Shown here one piece after another: positions 22,428-35,004 of a stretch of DNA of 64,000 bases; position 1 is the stretch's first letter, and each line of letters begins with the position of its first letter. The position numbers and the translations under genes were made by a program. The stretch lies in contig CM054112.1 of assembly GCA_028673005.1 (NCBI GenBank), positions 27,940,124 through 28,004,123 of the forward strand, written 5' to 3'. Below the pieces are notes generated by a model. That model ran no database searches and was not told the origin of the DNA. It was given only the letters and a program-made list of their open reading frames with translations. The DNA is from Tanypteryx hageni. Lineage: Eukaryota; Arthropoda; Insecta; Odonata; Petaluridae.

Positions 22428-24641
22428 TTTTTGTTTTCTTTTTACATATGAGCTGTCATTTGTAATTCACCTCGTGAATCGCTTGGTTTAGGTGTCTTGG
22501 CTATAAGCGTAAGTGTGCAAAAAATTGTTTCCTTAACTCTTCTAGAGTTGGTTTGCGTAAGTTTCTCACATCCCCCTTCTTGTGGCTGTTTTCCTGCAAG
22601 CGAGTTTTTATTTATGTTCTCTTCGTATTAACTTTTCCCACTTAAATTGACTAAATCGTTCCAACTCCTAATACTATATATTTCAGTCCTATTTATTTAT
22701 TTACTTTTTATTTTTTACAATAATCTTCAAGTATTTATTGATGCTTTTTATGGTAATGTAAATATTTGACGAATGGGTTTGGATGCTATAGGGGACTAAC
22801 AAGCCTCAACTTTACCCAAATAAAGGCATTTGTCTCTCTGTCGCTCTGAAAAGCAACGAGACGGCCATTAAGTTCAGAACTCGACTGCTTGAATCCACGT
22901 TCACGTCTTACGAAACAAACTTTTAATGAGTAGAAATTATACTGAGATGGAATGCACTTTAACCGCTACATGATCCCTCGAAAACCGTCCCGAAAGCCAA
23001 GTTAGATCAGCAACATAGAAAACTACATTTAAGTGTTCCTTTAAAATGAAATAAAACACCTGTAATAGGTTACCATTTAACTTTATATATTAATACTCAA
23101 TGTCTGTCCGTGTCCATCTGTCCGTCCGTCCCCTCTTTTATCTCTTGAACAGTTTGTCATCGAGAAATGCTGTAAACACCATTTTGTTTCTGCCAACTAG
23201 GAGACCCCGGGAAAACTATTTTCGTTTACATAAGTGTCCCGGATTTGACTCCGGGAGACGATTACATTTTCCTATAAGTTTACACAGGAGTTTCGATTTT
23301 TCAAGGTGCAAGGTTTATTTCCTTCATTCATTAAAATACATAAATAGGTACCGAATTTCTCCGTTTTTACTTTATTTGACGGCTAAAACTATAAAATATC
23401 TTATTCTTGCGATGTTTAGACGTTACACGTTATCTAGGCTCGTTTTTTTCTGAGGACAATACGAGATCACAATAGAAATTTTCAACTTGCGATAGACAAT
23501 CTTTAGGTAAATTTGGTGCATTGCACCCCCTGCCACCCACCAATTAGGTGAATTGTAGGGCGACATGTAGATGTATACGGAAGAATTTGTCAGAAACACG
23601 CGTTTCTTTTCGAAATATTATGGCTTTTTCGTATTCTTTCCGGGTGTTGCCAAGGCGACCCGCATTGCTGTCTCCGATTGAATTAGCGGTAAGCTGAATC
23701 ATTGTTATCAATTAACTGAAGAAATTGGAATTCATTCCCACAGTTTTTGGCTTACATTTAATTATTTAATCATCTCTAAAATTTTTCACCTTTGCTATAT
23801 TTTATTGATAGCTGCTGTTCGTTCTAGATTTATGGAAAATGTGCATTTCGTATTTTGTGTATCTGACATGTGATCACTTATTATAGATTTAAGAATGATT
23901 AAAGTTTAATATGTAATGCAAATCCAATAGCATTCTCTAATTATTTCAATCAAAGATTCTTCCGAAAGGCATTTAATCATTCAGACGCATTTCTCAATCA
24001 TCATAGTTTTAAGAATATAAATAAGTACTTATCTTAGGTATCTCCATTAGGTATATAAAGGATATGAAAAATCGAATTGCGCATTCTGGAATGATAAGTG
24101 TAGAATTCCGTTCAGACAAATGGATGAATTCGTTCACATCAAAACATTTTCTAATCAAAGGACCCGGAGGTTAACTGGCAAAAGTGAATTATGATTCACA
24201 GTGTGCAGAATTCGAAGGACACACGGTAATGCATCACTTGACCTACTCATTTTCATTTTACCGACATGAATTAAAATCTTCTTATGTTCCTCTCCAAATT
24301 GGACGATTTTTTCGACTTTTCGACATTACACTCTTTAATCAAAAACTAGCGTTTTATAAGAATTATAAAATTAATTTTACCGCCTCCGCTATTAAATACA
24401 GGCTTGTTCACTTGAAGTAACATTTTATCATAAAATATTTTTTAAGAAAAATGACACAATTTAACCTGTACCGATATAATCAGTCGGGTTAATTTATAAA
24501 GCTTTACCAGCGCAACCCATTGCTTAGTATGAGAAATTGACATTGAAACTGTGATGGATGAAAATGAATTAACTATGCCCAGCTGGATATAATAAGTAAT
24601 CTGGTAGAACGTTCCTGAAGATAAACAGATTGACGATAACA
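22428..24641. other. Intergenic with a GTCC-rich repeat member
   Basis: 23096-23135 has TGTCCGTGTCCATCTGTCCG. 23160-23340 resembles 30690-30960 (+), 44480-44600 (-) and 26343-26400 (-), sharing ATTTGACTCC and GTGCAAGG-type blocks. The remainder is unremarkable AT-rich DNA. Confidence 0.5.
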
Positions 24642-24713
24642 GGGGGTGTAACTCAGTGGTAGAGTGTCTGCTTCGCATGCTGAAAGTCCTGGGTTCAAAT
24701 CCCAGCACCTCCA
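24642..24713 (+). tRNA. tRNA-Ala (anticodon CGC), possibly a pseudogene
   Basis: A 72-nt cloverleaf. The acceptor GGGGGTG pairs with CACCTCC and includes the G3:U70 pair that identifies Ala. The D stem is ACTC/GAGT, the anticodon loop TTCGCAT gives CGC (reads GCG), and the T arm is CTGGG-TTCAAAT-CCCAG with discriminator A. The anticodon stem TCTGC/GCTGA has one T-T mismatch, where typical tRNA-Ala has GCAGA. TTTTT at 24719-24723 is a good pol III terminator. The mismatch leaves function uncertain. Confidence 0.8.
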
Positions 24714-27179
24714 GGATATTTTTACTGGTACAATTTGGTAAATTTTGTCTCTGATCACCAGGATAAACTGCTTGAATGATTGATTGTGGAATGTTTTTTA
24801 CTCATTAGCATTGTTGATAGGCATTTATTTTATAAAACAAATCATATTTTTTCTTATAATAAAACAGTAGTAGTCCAAAATAATATATGCTTTATGACGA
24901 CATTTTTTATTGTTAAATCGATAGTATTGAGATATGAAATAATATATTTCCAACTTTGGTTTCCACAAAAGATAATTGGATTTTCGGGTAATTCACGTTT
25001 AAATCTAAATTAAAATTTAAAGAAGTCAAAATATTTTGGAAAAATACTTTAAATAGAATCAAAAGTGCCACAGAATAACTGCAATTGTAAATTAGAAAGG
25101 AAAATTTAACGCTTGTCTGTTCAAGAATAGATTATAAAATATTAGCTGCGTCATTTTCTGGAATGTTAATATGAGCACGATTTCTATGAAAGCAATTACA
25201 TATTATTACTTCAAACAGCTGCATTGTACCGGGAAATAATCTGAAAGAATATAAAATTAAAAACAGTTTTAGACGCCAATGAACTAATTAAATAACTTTT
25301 GACTTTTAATAAATATTAAGATGCACGATTTAAAATAATAGGTGATTCCCAATCAATGAAAACGTTCGTTACAAGTGTTTGGAATGTTTGGAGAAAATTT
25401 TGATTCCCATGGTGTAAAGTTCACGACCAAATCCATGTTGCATATGATAAAAATTAACCTAGAAATTTCTGGCAAGGACGCCTCCCAACGGCCTTAAGTT
25501 ATCAAAGAAGATCAGGGCCGGCGTGATAACTTTGGGGGCCCATATGCAAATCCAATTTTGGGGGCCCACTCACTTATCTGCAAGAAATTTTTTCCAACCT
25601 CGGGCGTCATGTGACGCGAGCTATTGAGGCGGTGGTGTCAGGTAACATTTCATTTACCGTATATACTTGTGTATAGCGCGCTTTCGCGTATATCGCGTCC
25701 CCTTCTTCTTACCAAATAATCCTGACTTTTTCGTATACCCTGTGTATAGCGCGCACCTTAGATTTTTGAGGAATACAAGAGCGAAATTTTAGAATTGCAA
25801 TTTCGGGTTAATTATTACACCAGAATACCGCAAATAAATACGTTAAACCGTTAGGTTACCGCCAGTTAAAACTTTTAAAACGCAGTAACGCTGTAAATTA
25901 ATAAGTTCAAAACAAATTTACTGTGAATGTGTTGTGCATCTAAGTAATAGTATCTTAGTTGAATACGAGGTTAACAAAGATATGGTCATCGGTAGATTAA
26001 GAAGAACTAATTTGCCCTTAGCTAGAAGTTATAGGTTAATAAGTTCCATATTACGTCCTAGATAGACTGTCGAATACATCATACTTGACTTGGCCAAATA
26101 ATAATGCCACGTTGAAAATCGTAATGCCGCCAATTCCTCAAATCAAAGAATTACATACAATTAAATTAATTTCTTCTTAATAATTTAAGTATCATTCATT
26201 CATCAAGTATTCATTTGATAAATAAAATTATTTCAGTTTGCAAGTGTTAAGGTTTTACATTTTTGTTTTCAAAAGCTGCGGGATAAAATGATCATGTTTT
26301 TACTTTGCGATTGTTATTTCAAACAAAATATTTCGAATTTATATTTGCAAATGAATGAAAGCCTGCACGTCGATAATTAGATTTCTTCGTATTATCTTAT
26401 GAAAAATTAAAACACCTTCTCCCCCCCCCCCCTTTCAAAGGAAATAAAAATTCTGGCAACGAGGTGCACACCTCCCGAGACCCTTTAGTATGCTTGCAAA
26501 GTTATAGTTCTCTTGGTTTCATGGTCTTTGAGCTATGGCGGTGACACACACAATCTCCTTTATTATTAGTAATACGATGTGGTGTGGAATATAAATTTAT
26601 TCCAATTCCACATAATTACTAATTGCAGCTGCGGAGATGGTAAACACGTAAACAAATGGTATAATGTTTTGGATAATACCTAACCATACCTTTGAAAATT
26701 CTTTAGTTTTTCGAAAACGTTTTCTGTAATACCCATAAAATACTTTTAACCATAGTCGCTCAAAAATTTCCCAGATTAATGATGGACGGGCATGGACCGA
26801 CCATAAAGCGTTCTTTATCACTTTATTAAAGAATGCAGAAAAATAAAAAGATATTATTTCAGTAAATGATTTTTAATAAATATAATAAGAAAATAAAAAT
26901 ATCCTCGAATACACATTGTAGTACAAACAAAAGTGGAATACTCCTTTAGCCAAAACAACTAGAGGGCTGCAAAACCCAATGCATTTCGCCCACAAGGTGG
27001 GCATCGTCAGGGGTAGAACCTGTTTCAACAGTGACTGGAAGCCAACTGCAAGTTACTCACTTGTCCAGCTAGAGCAAATCGGTCTGACAACTGATTGAGT
27101 ATTATATCAAGCAATAAGTTGAAAAATGTTACTTTGAAGTTATATTCAGGATCAGAATTTTGTCATGGCTAAGTTTCTC
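24714..27179. other. Intergenic, no gene; possible element edges
   Basis: CAGGGCCGGC at 25515 followed by two GGGGGCCCA blocks looks like a hAT-type terminus, but no partner end with matching target duplication was found. A poly-C run lies at 26420-26432. 26343-26400 belongs to a dispersed repeat shared with 30896-30940. Nothing else recognised. Confidence 0.45.
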
Positions 27180-28770
27180 AAAAATTTTTTTCTGCTGATG
27201 AATCCTGACTTTAGGGAATTCAGATCTGACACAAAGCTCCTCTGCAATTTGTTTCGCTCGCATCAAGGAATCTTCAAAAGAGTTATAACGAAACTTCTAC
27301 AGTTTTTCTTTTACTGCATCCACGAGTTGAATGGTAACAACTAAAGCTATGCTTTCAGATTTTAGACATTTGTTTATTCTATATATTAGTGACAAAATTT
27401 CGTACCACACCACTAGTGATGCGATGAAAGGCATCTGTTGTATGTAGTGTAAAAAAAACTTGCTTCCAATACTGCAACTGAATCCTCACTTGTTTCTATG
27501 AGTTTATCCAATGCATCGCAATCGAAAGGTAACTGGAAAATTAAAGTTTTTACTGCGTCGACTCTTGCTTGCTATTGACTCTCTGAAAGTGGTTTCAGGG
27601 TAATTTTAACAACGTCTCTCAAGATATTCCACCTTTTAGTGGAAGCAGCGATTAGAAAATATAGCATGTTAATCGTGCCAAATAACTTTTTGCATTGTAA
27701 AATCGAATTGGCGGCTTTGGATAACAAAAGATTAAAATGATGAGCTGCACAAGGAACGAATAATGCTTGATCATTTATACTCAATATTCGCGACTGAACA
27801 CCCTTGTGTTTGCCTTTCATATATGCTCCGTTTTCGTACGACTGTCCTCTACAGTCTTTTATATGTAACCCACGTTTCTCTAAAATAGATACTAATAAAT
27901 TAGCAAGAGCCTCTCCACTAGCGTCATTCACATCAACAAAGCACAAAAATATTTCTTTGGCAATATACATTTGCTTTTCGCAATAATGATGGACATATCT
28001 TAATATTACTAAAGTTTGCTCTTCATGAGCTATATCTGAAGTATAATCCATTTGTACGCTGTAATATTTGGCGGTTTTAACCTCTTCGGTTAATTTATCT
28101 GCGACCGCGCCAGAAACAATGTTGATGAAATCATTTTGAATATCTTTAGATAGATAATGAATAACTTTCCCTTTAGAGCATGTTATTCTTCTGATGTGAT
28201 CCGCCATTACTGGGGCATAGGTCCCCAAAAATTTGATCAAGCCTAGGAAATTTCTGTTCGAACGAGACCCAATAGTCTCGCTTTGACCTCGGAATGCCAA
28301 ATTGCGCTCAGCAAGAAATACAACGCAACTGATTATCCTTTGAAGAACCTGTTCTAGTCTCTTCTTCTCATTTTGAAGTGAATCTACTAAAGCTTGATCT
28401 ACTAAGGCTCTTTTAAGACCCTCTTTTCCATTTCAATCTAAGAAAAAAAAATTGTCAGTGAATTTCCCCCGATTCATGCTCTTTCACAACGTGAGATAGC
28501 ATACACCACGCATTGTGGCCGTTGACAAATATCTCAGCATTTCTCTCAGATACAAACAACATACACGTGAAACTAAACACGAGCGTATTTTTTGGCGAAT
28601 ACAGAAAACATGTGCGCCTGACTTTTTCTCCGTTAGCTATTTTCTTGAAGTAGTATATTTCCGAAAAAGATCGGCCAGAATCACTATTTTTGGGGTAAGA
28701 GATGTTAAAATTTTGTTGCGGAGGGCCTCGCTGAATCAAATAGGTCCGATAATCAGAAGGTAGTGGAATA
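27180..28770 (-). pseudogene. ZMYM1-like hAT transposase remnant
   Basis: Reading right to left, 28739-28455 gives a TTF-type finger region (ISYPKNSDSGRSF...FVNGHNAWCMLSHVVKEHE). 28300-27572 gives an intact 242-codon stretch with DYTSDIAHEEQTLVILRYVH, CRGQSYENGAYMKGKHKGVQ, CAAHHFNLLLSKAA and STKRWNIL, the RNase-H-like hAT core of the ZMYM1/DUF4371 type. The C-terminal part continues to about 27200 with several stops. Terminal repeats and target duplication were not found, so this is an old copy. Confidence 0.8.
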
Positions 28771-29404
28771 GACCAGTCTACAGGATCATCAGTGACGAGG
28801 TACTCGTGCTTTATTTATTGCTAGTACTCTCAAATGAGGCGCATGTCACTTCGCTGGCTGTTTTTTCCATTTCCAAAATTGGAGCAGTATCTTTACATTT
28901 AAGTTCATTTTGCTCACAGTCTTCAATAAAAGATTTGTGAACACTTTAAGGTCCTTCCGTCACTCCGTTTCTATTCTTTCCCACTTCGACTTCACCAAGT
29001 GTACTCGTAACTTCCGATTTCGGCCAAGAAGAAAGACCTGCTCTACACCTTTTCATTGCGTCATCGCGAGCAGACTTTTTCGTGCTCCAGATAAATATGT
29101 GCGATTACTCATGATACTCATTACTCATTTTCATAAAATTTACGGGTTCTGACGCCGAGGTTTTATTTAAATATATGGAGATTAAGCATTTGTAAAAATA
29201 TGAAAAAACAATTACTCGATAATTCGCAGTCGCCAAATTGAGTTAAAACCAAAATTTAATAATATACTAAAAAATATGATGATAAATTTATCCAACTGAG
29301 AAAGTAGTCTTGTATAATATATCGATTCTAAGAAAACTAAAATAAATAATCGTATTCCAATCGAAAGAAATTGAAACAAGTAAGAAGAGTTAAGAAAACA
29401 TGGC
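28771..29404. other. Probable 5' flank of the ZMYM1-like remnant, nothing else
   Basis: Low-quality minus-strand coding traces may extend the hAT N-terminus to about 29080. Otherwise AT-rich. Confidence 0.35.
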
Positions 29405-29730
29405 AAATGTGGAAATAAGAAAAGAGGGACGGGGAGGAGAGAGATAAGATGGTGGAGACGAGGATGGTCTGTTGAAGGAGGGATAAGAAGGGAGTAAGAG
29501 AAGTGACAGAAAAAGGGAGAGAATGGAAGGAGGGGGAACGGGAGAGGAAGGAGAAAGATGGTGGGAGACGGGCGGAAGGAAAGGAAGATAGGAGAAAATA
29601 GTGTGTGTGAGGGGAGGCAGGCGTGAGTGAGACGGGAGAGGAATTGAGAATGAGTGGGAGGATAAAAATGAAAGACTATGAGGATTTATAAAGGGGAATT
29701 AAATGAAAATATACAGATAAATTGGTCAAA
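29405..29730 (+). repeat. Purine-rich repeat, copy 1
   Basis: About 250 bp of almost pure A/G with GGAGAGG and GAAGGAAGG runs. It is followed by GATTTATAAAGGGGAATTAA and TGAAAATATACAGATAAAT. The same order, purine block then AATTAAATGAAAA and GGATAAAT, occurs at 35010-35550. Confidence 0.75.
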
Positions 29731-29984
29731 ATTGATTCTCCTTCATTTTTGAAGTTGCATAATACGAGCGAAATAAGACATTTCGATCAACGGCAGAGAG
29801 CGATGTTTATAGAAACTAGAAGCTCCCTTTGCAGCTTCGCTTGCAACTGTACGTATTTCTAAAAATGTGTACCACCAAGTAATACGAGTACATAGTACGA
29901 AATATTTACCGTTGTGTAAATATATTCCATTGTAATGAATAATTTTGCTAAATACATGCAGTTTTCGCCTGCATGTAAACTAAA

Positions 29985-30060
29985 CAAAAAACCTGATGTG
30001 GCCACCACATGACTTTCTCCATATCTGCAATATTTCTAAAAATTCCAAATAGGTTACATA
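29985..30060 (-). repeat. Dispersed repeat, member of a two-copy pair
   Basis: On the minus strand it reads CCTATTTGGAATTTTTAGAA, then TGGTGGCCACATCAGGTTTT. 47283-47355 on the + strand matches with few changes. Confidence 0.75.
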
Positions 30061-30542
30061 ATAATAAATATTTTAAGAAACTGCGAGAAAATTTTAGACT
30101 TTACAAAGAACAAAAATATATTCAAACCATAGCCTTCTGATATTGGATATAGCCACAAAGCTCCAACAATTAAGAAAAGAAAAAGGAGCCTTACTAAGAC
30201 AACTAAGCGTCAATTGTTAACAATAGTTAATAGGTGGCGTGGTGGTGGCAGCTAAAAATATAAAATCTCTTAAACAATGCATTATATGGAAAATGTTTCA
30301 AACAAAGGTTGTAGAAAATTAAATTTTCTGCAACCCTTATTCCAATATATTTTTACATTTATCAAATATTAAAGTAAATATTTCAAAATAATGGATAAGT
30401 GACAAGAGTAAACACTTCCGGTTGGCCGATTTTTACCAAATACTAATCAGTTCTTGTAACTTTCATAAAAATGTTAAATATAAAATTTCGCATTGACCTG
30501 ATTAGTAGTTTTTGAGTTAGATCACCCACAAAAAGCTATCCC

Positions 30543-30693
30543 ACACACACACACACACACAGACAGACATCATCGATAAAATGGTCAAAACGTGTTCAAG
30601 AGACCTCAAAACGTATATTTCCGTTGAAATCTCAAAGTCGATTTTTTTCATGAATACAATACTTTCCCCTATACTACGTATATGGAATCTCTC
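30543..30693 (-). repeat. Dispersed repeat with CA/GACA microsatellite, copy B
   Basis: (CA)n at 30542-30561 runs into GACAGACAT. The minus strand then reads GGAAATATACGTTTTGAGG and ends near CATATACGTAGTATAGGGG, as in the copy at 2961-3110. 30690-30960 is a second repeat shared with 23160-23340. Confidence 0.65.
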
Positions 30694-31199
30694 TCTAAGT
30701 CTGTCAATAACGCTCTGTAAACGCTAGTAATAACTTAATAACGGTCGCAGATGGGAGATTGAAAATTTCAAGAGATTTTCAGCTCGTACGTAAAAATGGA
30801 ATTTGGAAAAACAATCCACAATAAAATCCCGATTTCGACTCCAGAGGGCAATTTCCATTTCCCGTTAGATAACACGTGAAAATTGGATTTTTCGACTTGC
30901 AGGTTTTTATTCATTTGCTAATACTAATTCAAGAAATTGATCTATGAGCTTTGGACCTGGATTTTTTTAACGGAAATGATCAAGAGTTCTTATTTTCAAC
31001 GTCTTTTCTCCCCTTTAATTCTAAATCGCTCGAATTTACCGTTTGGATCACGTATTTTGGCCAAATCGTAGGTTTTTAATTAAAAGTTGCCTTAGTAACC
31101 AAGCCCATTGGCTAGCTCCAGATTCTCTTATTGTAAAACCGCATATCTCTATACTATATAGTTGCTTCTTACTTATGATATGTCATATATATATATAAA

Positions 31200-31585
31200 C
31201 TTAAGGAAAAGAAAAGGTAGTGATGAGGGTGGCAACAAGGTGTTTAAGGAAGCCCAGCAGACACTTACCAAGTTGAGGAGCAAGTTGGCAGGCTGCTGGG
31301 GGCGTCAAAGAAACACACGTAAATAAACACGCACACAGAAAAAACGAAAGCTTATCGGGCCTCTGACCTTCTTCAGCGATGGAGACAGAGTAACCGAGTA
31401 ACTGAAAGAGACACACTGGACGGGGAGTGACAGGGTGATGTGGGAATGTTGATGATTGGAGGAGGCGGGGAGTGGGAAGGGTGGATAGCCCTAAAGAAGG
31501 GAGTGTGGTAAGGTAAAGCGTGAATAGCTACAATGTAACAGAGGAGACATTGTAAGGGGGTTAATAGGGTTAGCGGAGGTTGAGG
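31200..31585. repeat. Left arm of the purine-rich repeat, split by the P element
   Basis: G/A-rich sequence (GGAGGAGGCGGGGAGTGGG) ends in GTTGAGG at the P-element boundary. The purine-rich sequence resumes at 35005 on the far side. Confidence 0.55.
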
Positions 31586-31845
31586 CAAGGCCGTCTCGAA
31601 GTACAGGCCTGCCACTGGCGGCTCAAAAGCCCGCTGACGTCACGAGAGAAATCTGAACGCAAGCAGACTCGCATTTGTTTCACCAATGCTTTCAAAGCCT
31701 TTTGAAGGAGAATGCGTGTAGCTAAGTGGTGTGTTTAAGGTAATTTTGGTGGTTTACTGTGAAAAGTTGTAAGTTGTTCCTGTTTTTGGATCCATATTGG
31801 ACACCAGTTCGAGAAGAATTACAATTAAGGAATAAATACTGAACG

Positions 31846-31853
31846 GTAAGTAA
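31846..31853 (+). promoter_or_regulatory. Candidate 5' UTR splice donor in the P element
   Basis: CGGTAAGTAA is a strong donor about 190 bp before the THAP ATG. A 5' leader intron is possible; the acceptor is not obvious. Confidence 0.3.
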
Positions 31854-32036
31854 TTAAAGTTAATATTATTTGAATTAGATTCCGTTGACTAGATGTTTCT
31901 CTTTTTGATTTTTGCGTGATGCATAATATAATTAGAATATGATTAATGTAATGTATATTATATATGCTTAATGTAATATTTTTAAGGACATTTAAGAGTT
32001 GAAAAAGAATAATGTAGTATTTGCTCAAAATTTAAG

Positions 32037-34806
32037 ATGGGAAGGAAATGCTGTGTGCCAGGATGTAAGTCTAAATATGATGGACAGGCTTATACTCCTT
32101 GCTTCTCTTTTCCGAAAGATCCAGTGCGAAGAGCCAAGTGGTTACACAACATCCATAGAAAGGACTTCAGTCCTAGTAACACAGCTGTTGTTTGTGTAAA
32201 ACATTTTTCGGAGAACTTTGTTATTCGCAAAGACAGGATGAAACGGGATGACGGCAGTGAGCTTTGAAGAATGATGCTTACCCTACAATTTTCGAAGGTC
32301 AGCCATCATATTTATCTTCAGAACCAAGTCAACCCTGACGACGCCCAGAAGACAGGGTAGCTGAAGCAAAACTGGCTGAAAAAAGGAAATTTAGCCAGTG
32401 GTGTGAAGAAGACACCATTAAGTCATTTGCATGTTTACAGAATGGCTATAAAATGCGTTTAACTTCAGGTTGGTTAGTCCTTAATGAAAGTGATTGCTTA
32501 ATTTTAGGAAAAATGTGTTTCGTTGATTATCCTAAAATAATTTTAAGTGTTAAATTTTTTCATGATTTAAGTGTATCTGTTTGGCATAATAATGTTCGTC
32601 TGCCTAAAATGAAATTAGACTGGGTTTTGGGGAAATCTTCCTTATGTGATAGGTGGACAAAACTTGAGTCTTTGCTAAGTCATTTATTTTCATATGAACT
32701 TAATGATGCATCTACAAAGATTGAAATGGCTTTACAGTTATTAATTTCATCTGTGGAAGAGTTTTCAGATAAAAATTCCAATTTGAAATTATGTATAGAA
32801 CAATTGCAGCTTTTAAATTCTAAAAAGCCGAAATATTCTTCCTCTTTTTTAGTCTGGTGCTGCACTGTTTATTTTTGTTATCCAGCTGCTTACAACTTCA
32901 TCTGCCAGTCAAAAGTCATTCTTCTTCCATCTGTTTCTTACATGAGACAATTGGGTTCAAACTTGGGGGTTGGAAAAGTTGGGAAAAACAATGCACATAT
33001 AAGTTATTTATCTGAAAAATTCAAACTGCTTGATGCTAGTGAGCACCTTATCTCCATCATGTTAGATGAAATTTATGTGAAGCCAGGCCTGTCTTATGTT
33101 GGAGGGAAAGTTTTGGGCAAAGCATCTGACAATCAAGGTGAAGCAACAAACTTCAGTGCTTTATGCTGTCATCTGTGCTCTCTAAAAATAAGGATGTAAT
33201 AGCTGTCTATCCTGTAAAAAAACTTACAGCACACCATTTAAAGGAATTGGTAACAGAAGTGTTGCAGATTGTGGGCAAGATTGGTTATAGAATTGTATCA
33301 TTAATCTCAGATAATAATAGAGTAAATAGAACCATGTTTCAGATGTTGTGTGGAGGGACTTTAGGTACAAGTTTTGTAAATCCTATGGATAAGGATCATA
33401 AGGTATTCATTGTATTTGACACTGTCCACCTTTTTAAATCGATTAAAAATAACTGGCTTAATCAGTGGAAAACAAATCAAACATTTTATGTTCCATCTTT
33501 TAATGATGCCACTCAGTTATTGAAGCCAACTGTGCAACATCTTAAAATGATTTATAATAAAGAGTTGGGTGAAAATATAAAAACTGCTCCTGCCTTATCT
33601 CAGAAAGTTTTATATCCATCCCCTTTGGAAAGGCAGAATGTAAATGCTGCAGTTAAGTTTTTTGATGAAAAGAATATTGCTGCTTTGGAACATTTTTCAA
33701 GTGAATTTGGGGATGGTTTCCTTGAAACAAAAAGCTTTATGGAGGTTATATTGTGCTGGTGGAAAATAGTGAATGTCAAACATCCTTTCAAAGGTGTTCA
33801 CTTAAGAGAAACATTTTGCCATCCAATTCACAGTGTTGATGATTCAAGTTTAGAAATTCTTAAAAAGTTTTGTTTGTGGTTAGATGAGTGGCATGCCAAG
33901 GAATCCCATCTGGGATCTTCTTGTCTTGGAAAATTGTCTAATGATACATATATAGCACTGAGGCATACCAGCCAATGTTTGATAGATATCTCCTGCCATT
34001 TGCTTCTTAATTTTCCTGCTAAATATGTTCTATTGGGGAAATTCCAGACTGATCAGCTGGAATCCAGGTTTGGCCAATATCGCAGCATGAATGGTGGGAA
34101 CTATAATGTTGGTATAAAGCAAGTATTAGAAACTGAAAATCATTAGTATTCTAAAAATGAAATCTGCTATGCTTGGTGAGTTGCCATTAAAAACATTTTT
34201 GGTTCAGTGCTCTGATGATGTAAATGATGAAGAATTTCCAGATTTTTTTCTGATATTCTTATGAAAGAGGGTGACACACCATCTGAGGACTCAATGCAAG
34301 TGATGGTGTTTATAGCTGGTTATGTTTCCAAACAGATAAAGAAGAAAATTAATTGTTGTGAATGCAAATCAGTGTTATGCATTGATAGAGAAATGGTTGT
34401 AGAGATGCAATGTGAGGGACATTCCGAATATTTGGAGTTTTTAGACAGAGGGCTAATGTGGCCTTCGAAATTTGTTGTGGATATTTATTACATTTGGTGT
34501 TTTTGCACTGTTAATAAGTGAGAAATACGAAACGAAATTTATTGATTGTAACAATAAAAAAAAATTTCGGTAAATTTGTCGATGTTCAAAATGGAAAATA
34601 TGTGCCTAGATATGTCAAGTGTTTGTAGTTGTGGAGTGCCAATTAAAAAACTGGTAAAAATTTGTGTTGAAACCATGAGCAATATTTTACTAAATAACTA
34701 TTGTAAAAATAAAACTGATGCAATAAAGAGGGAAAAGAGTGGCACTAAACGTAAGTTTAATACACTCATTGCCTATTTTTGTGATTTTTATTTACGAAAT
34801 TACTAA
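32037..34806 (+). pseudogene. P-element transposase with THAP domain, frame-broken
   Basis: The THAP zinc finger is at residues 1-57 from the ATG at 32037: Cys5/Cys6, Cys10, Trp35, Cys53 and His56. The RNase-H-like core follows: LDEIYVKP (33062-33085), DTVHLFKSIKNNW (from 33418) and TDQLESRFGQYRS (near 34050), which match the first Asp, second Asp and late Glu regions of P transposase. IAGYVSKQIKKK lies near 34310 and the C-terminal end SGTKRKFNTL near 34740. Breaks: a frameshift near 32262, a TGA near 32330, shifts near 33165, 34140 and 34245, and stops after 34520. The longest intact parts are 248 and 327 codons. In animals THAP9 is the domesticated relative; here the TIRs and breaks mark an ordinary dead transposon. 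Confidence 0.9.
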
Positions 34807-34857
34807 TCAGTTTTTATCCTGTGTTCTGAAAATAATTAAAGACTTCTGGTAAATTTC

Positions 34858-34899
34858 AGCGTTTATCACAATATATACGTATATGTTGTGATAAACGCT
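34858..34899. other. Perfect 14-bp hairpin near the P-element 3' end
   Basis: AGCGTTTATCACAA (34858-34871) and TTGTGATAAACGCT (34886-34899) pair perfectly around a 14-nt loop. It lies between the end of the transposase and the right terminal repeat. Confidence 0.85.
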
Positions 34900-35004
34900 A
34901 GAATATGTAGTATATTTGGATGATCGTGCCGCCATATTCCCGCTTAGATCACTCGCGTGACGTCACAAATCCTAGTAGCAGGCCTGTATTTCGAGACGGC
35001 CTTG

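Larger units (their letters stand above)
31586..35004 (+). mobile_element. P-type (THAP) DNA transposon, 3.4 kb, inactive
   Basis: The ends are CAAGGCCGTCTCGAAGTACA and its inverted counterpart TGTATTTCGAGACGGCCTTG, with terminal repeats of about 31 bp showing few mismatches. GTTGAGG directly flanks both ends (31579-31585, 35005-35011) and can be stretched to 8 bp, the P-element target length. A TGACGTCA palindrome sits 49 bp inside the left end (31635-31642) and 39 bp inside the right end (34958-34965). One decayed transposase gene lies between. The flanks are one interrupted purine-rich repeat. Confidence 0.9.

Noticed and set aside
24442..24758. Minus frames reading MLGFEPRTFSMRSRH and similar
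   Set aside because: These are the antisense of the tRNA-Ala gene. The same peptide appears widely in databases for that reason.
26992..27012. Palindrome-like block ACAAGGTGGGCATCGTCAGG as a regulatory operator
   Set aside because: No gene nearby and no second copy; probably part of a worn repeat.
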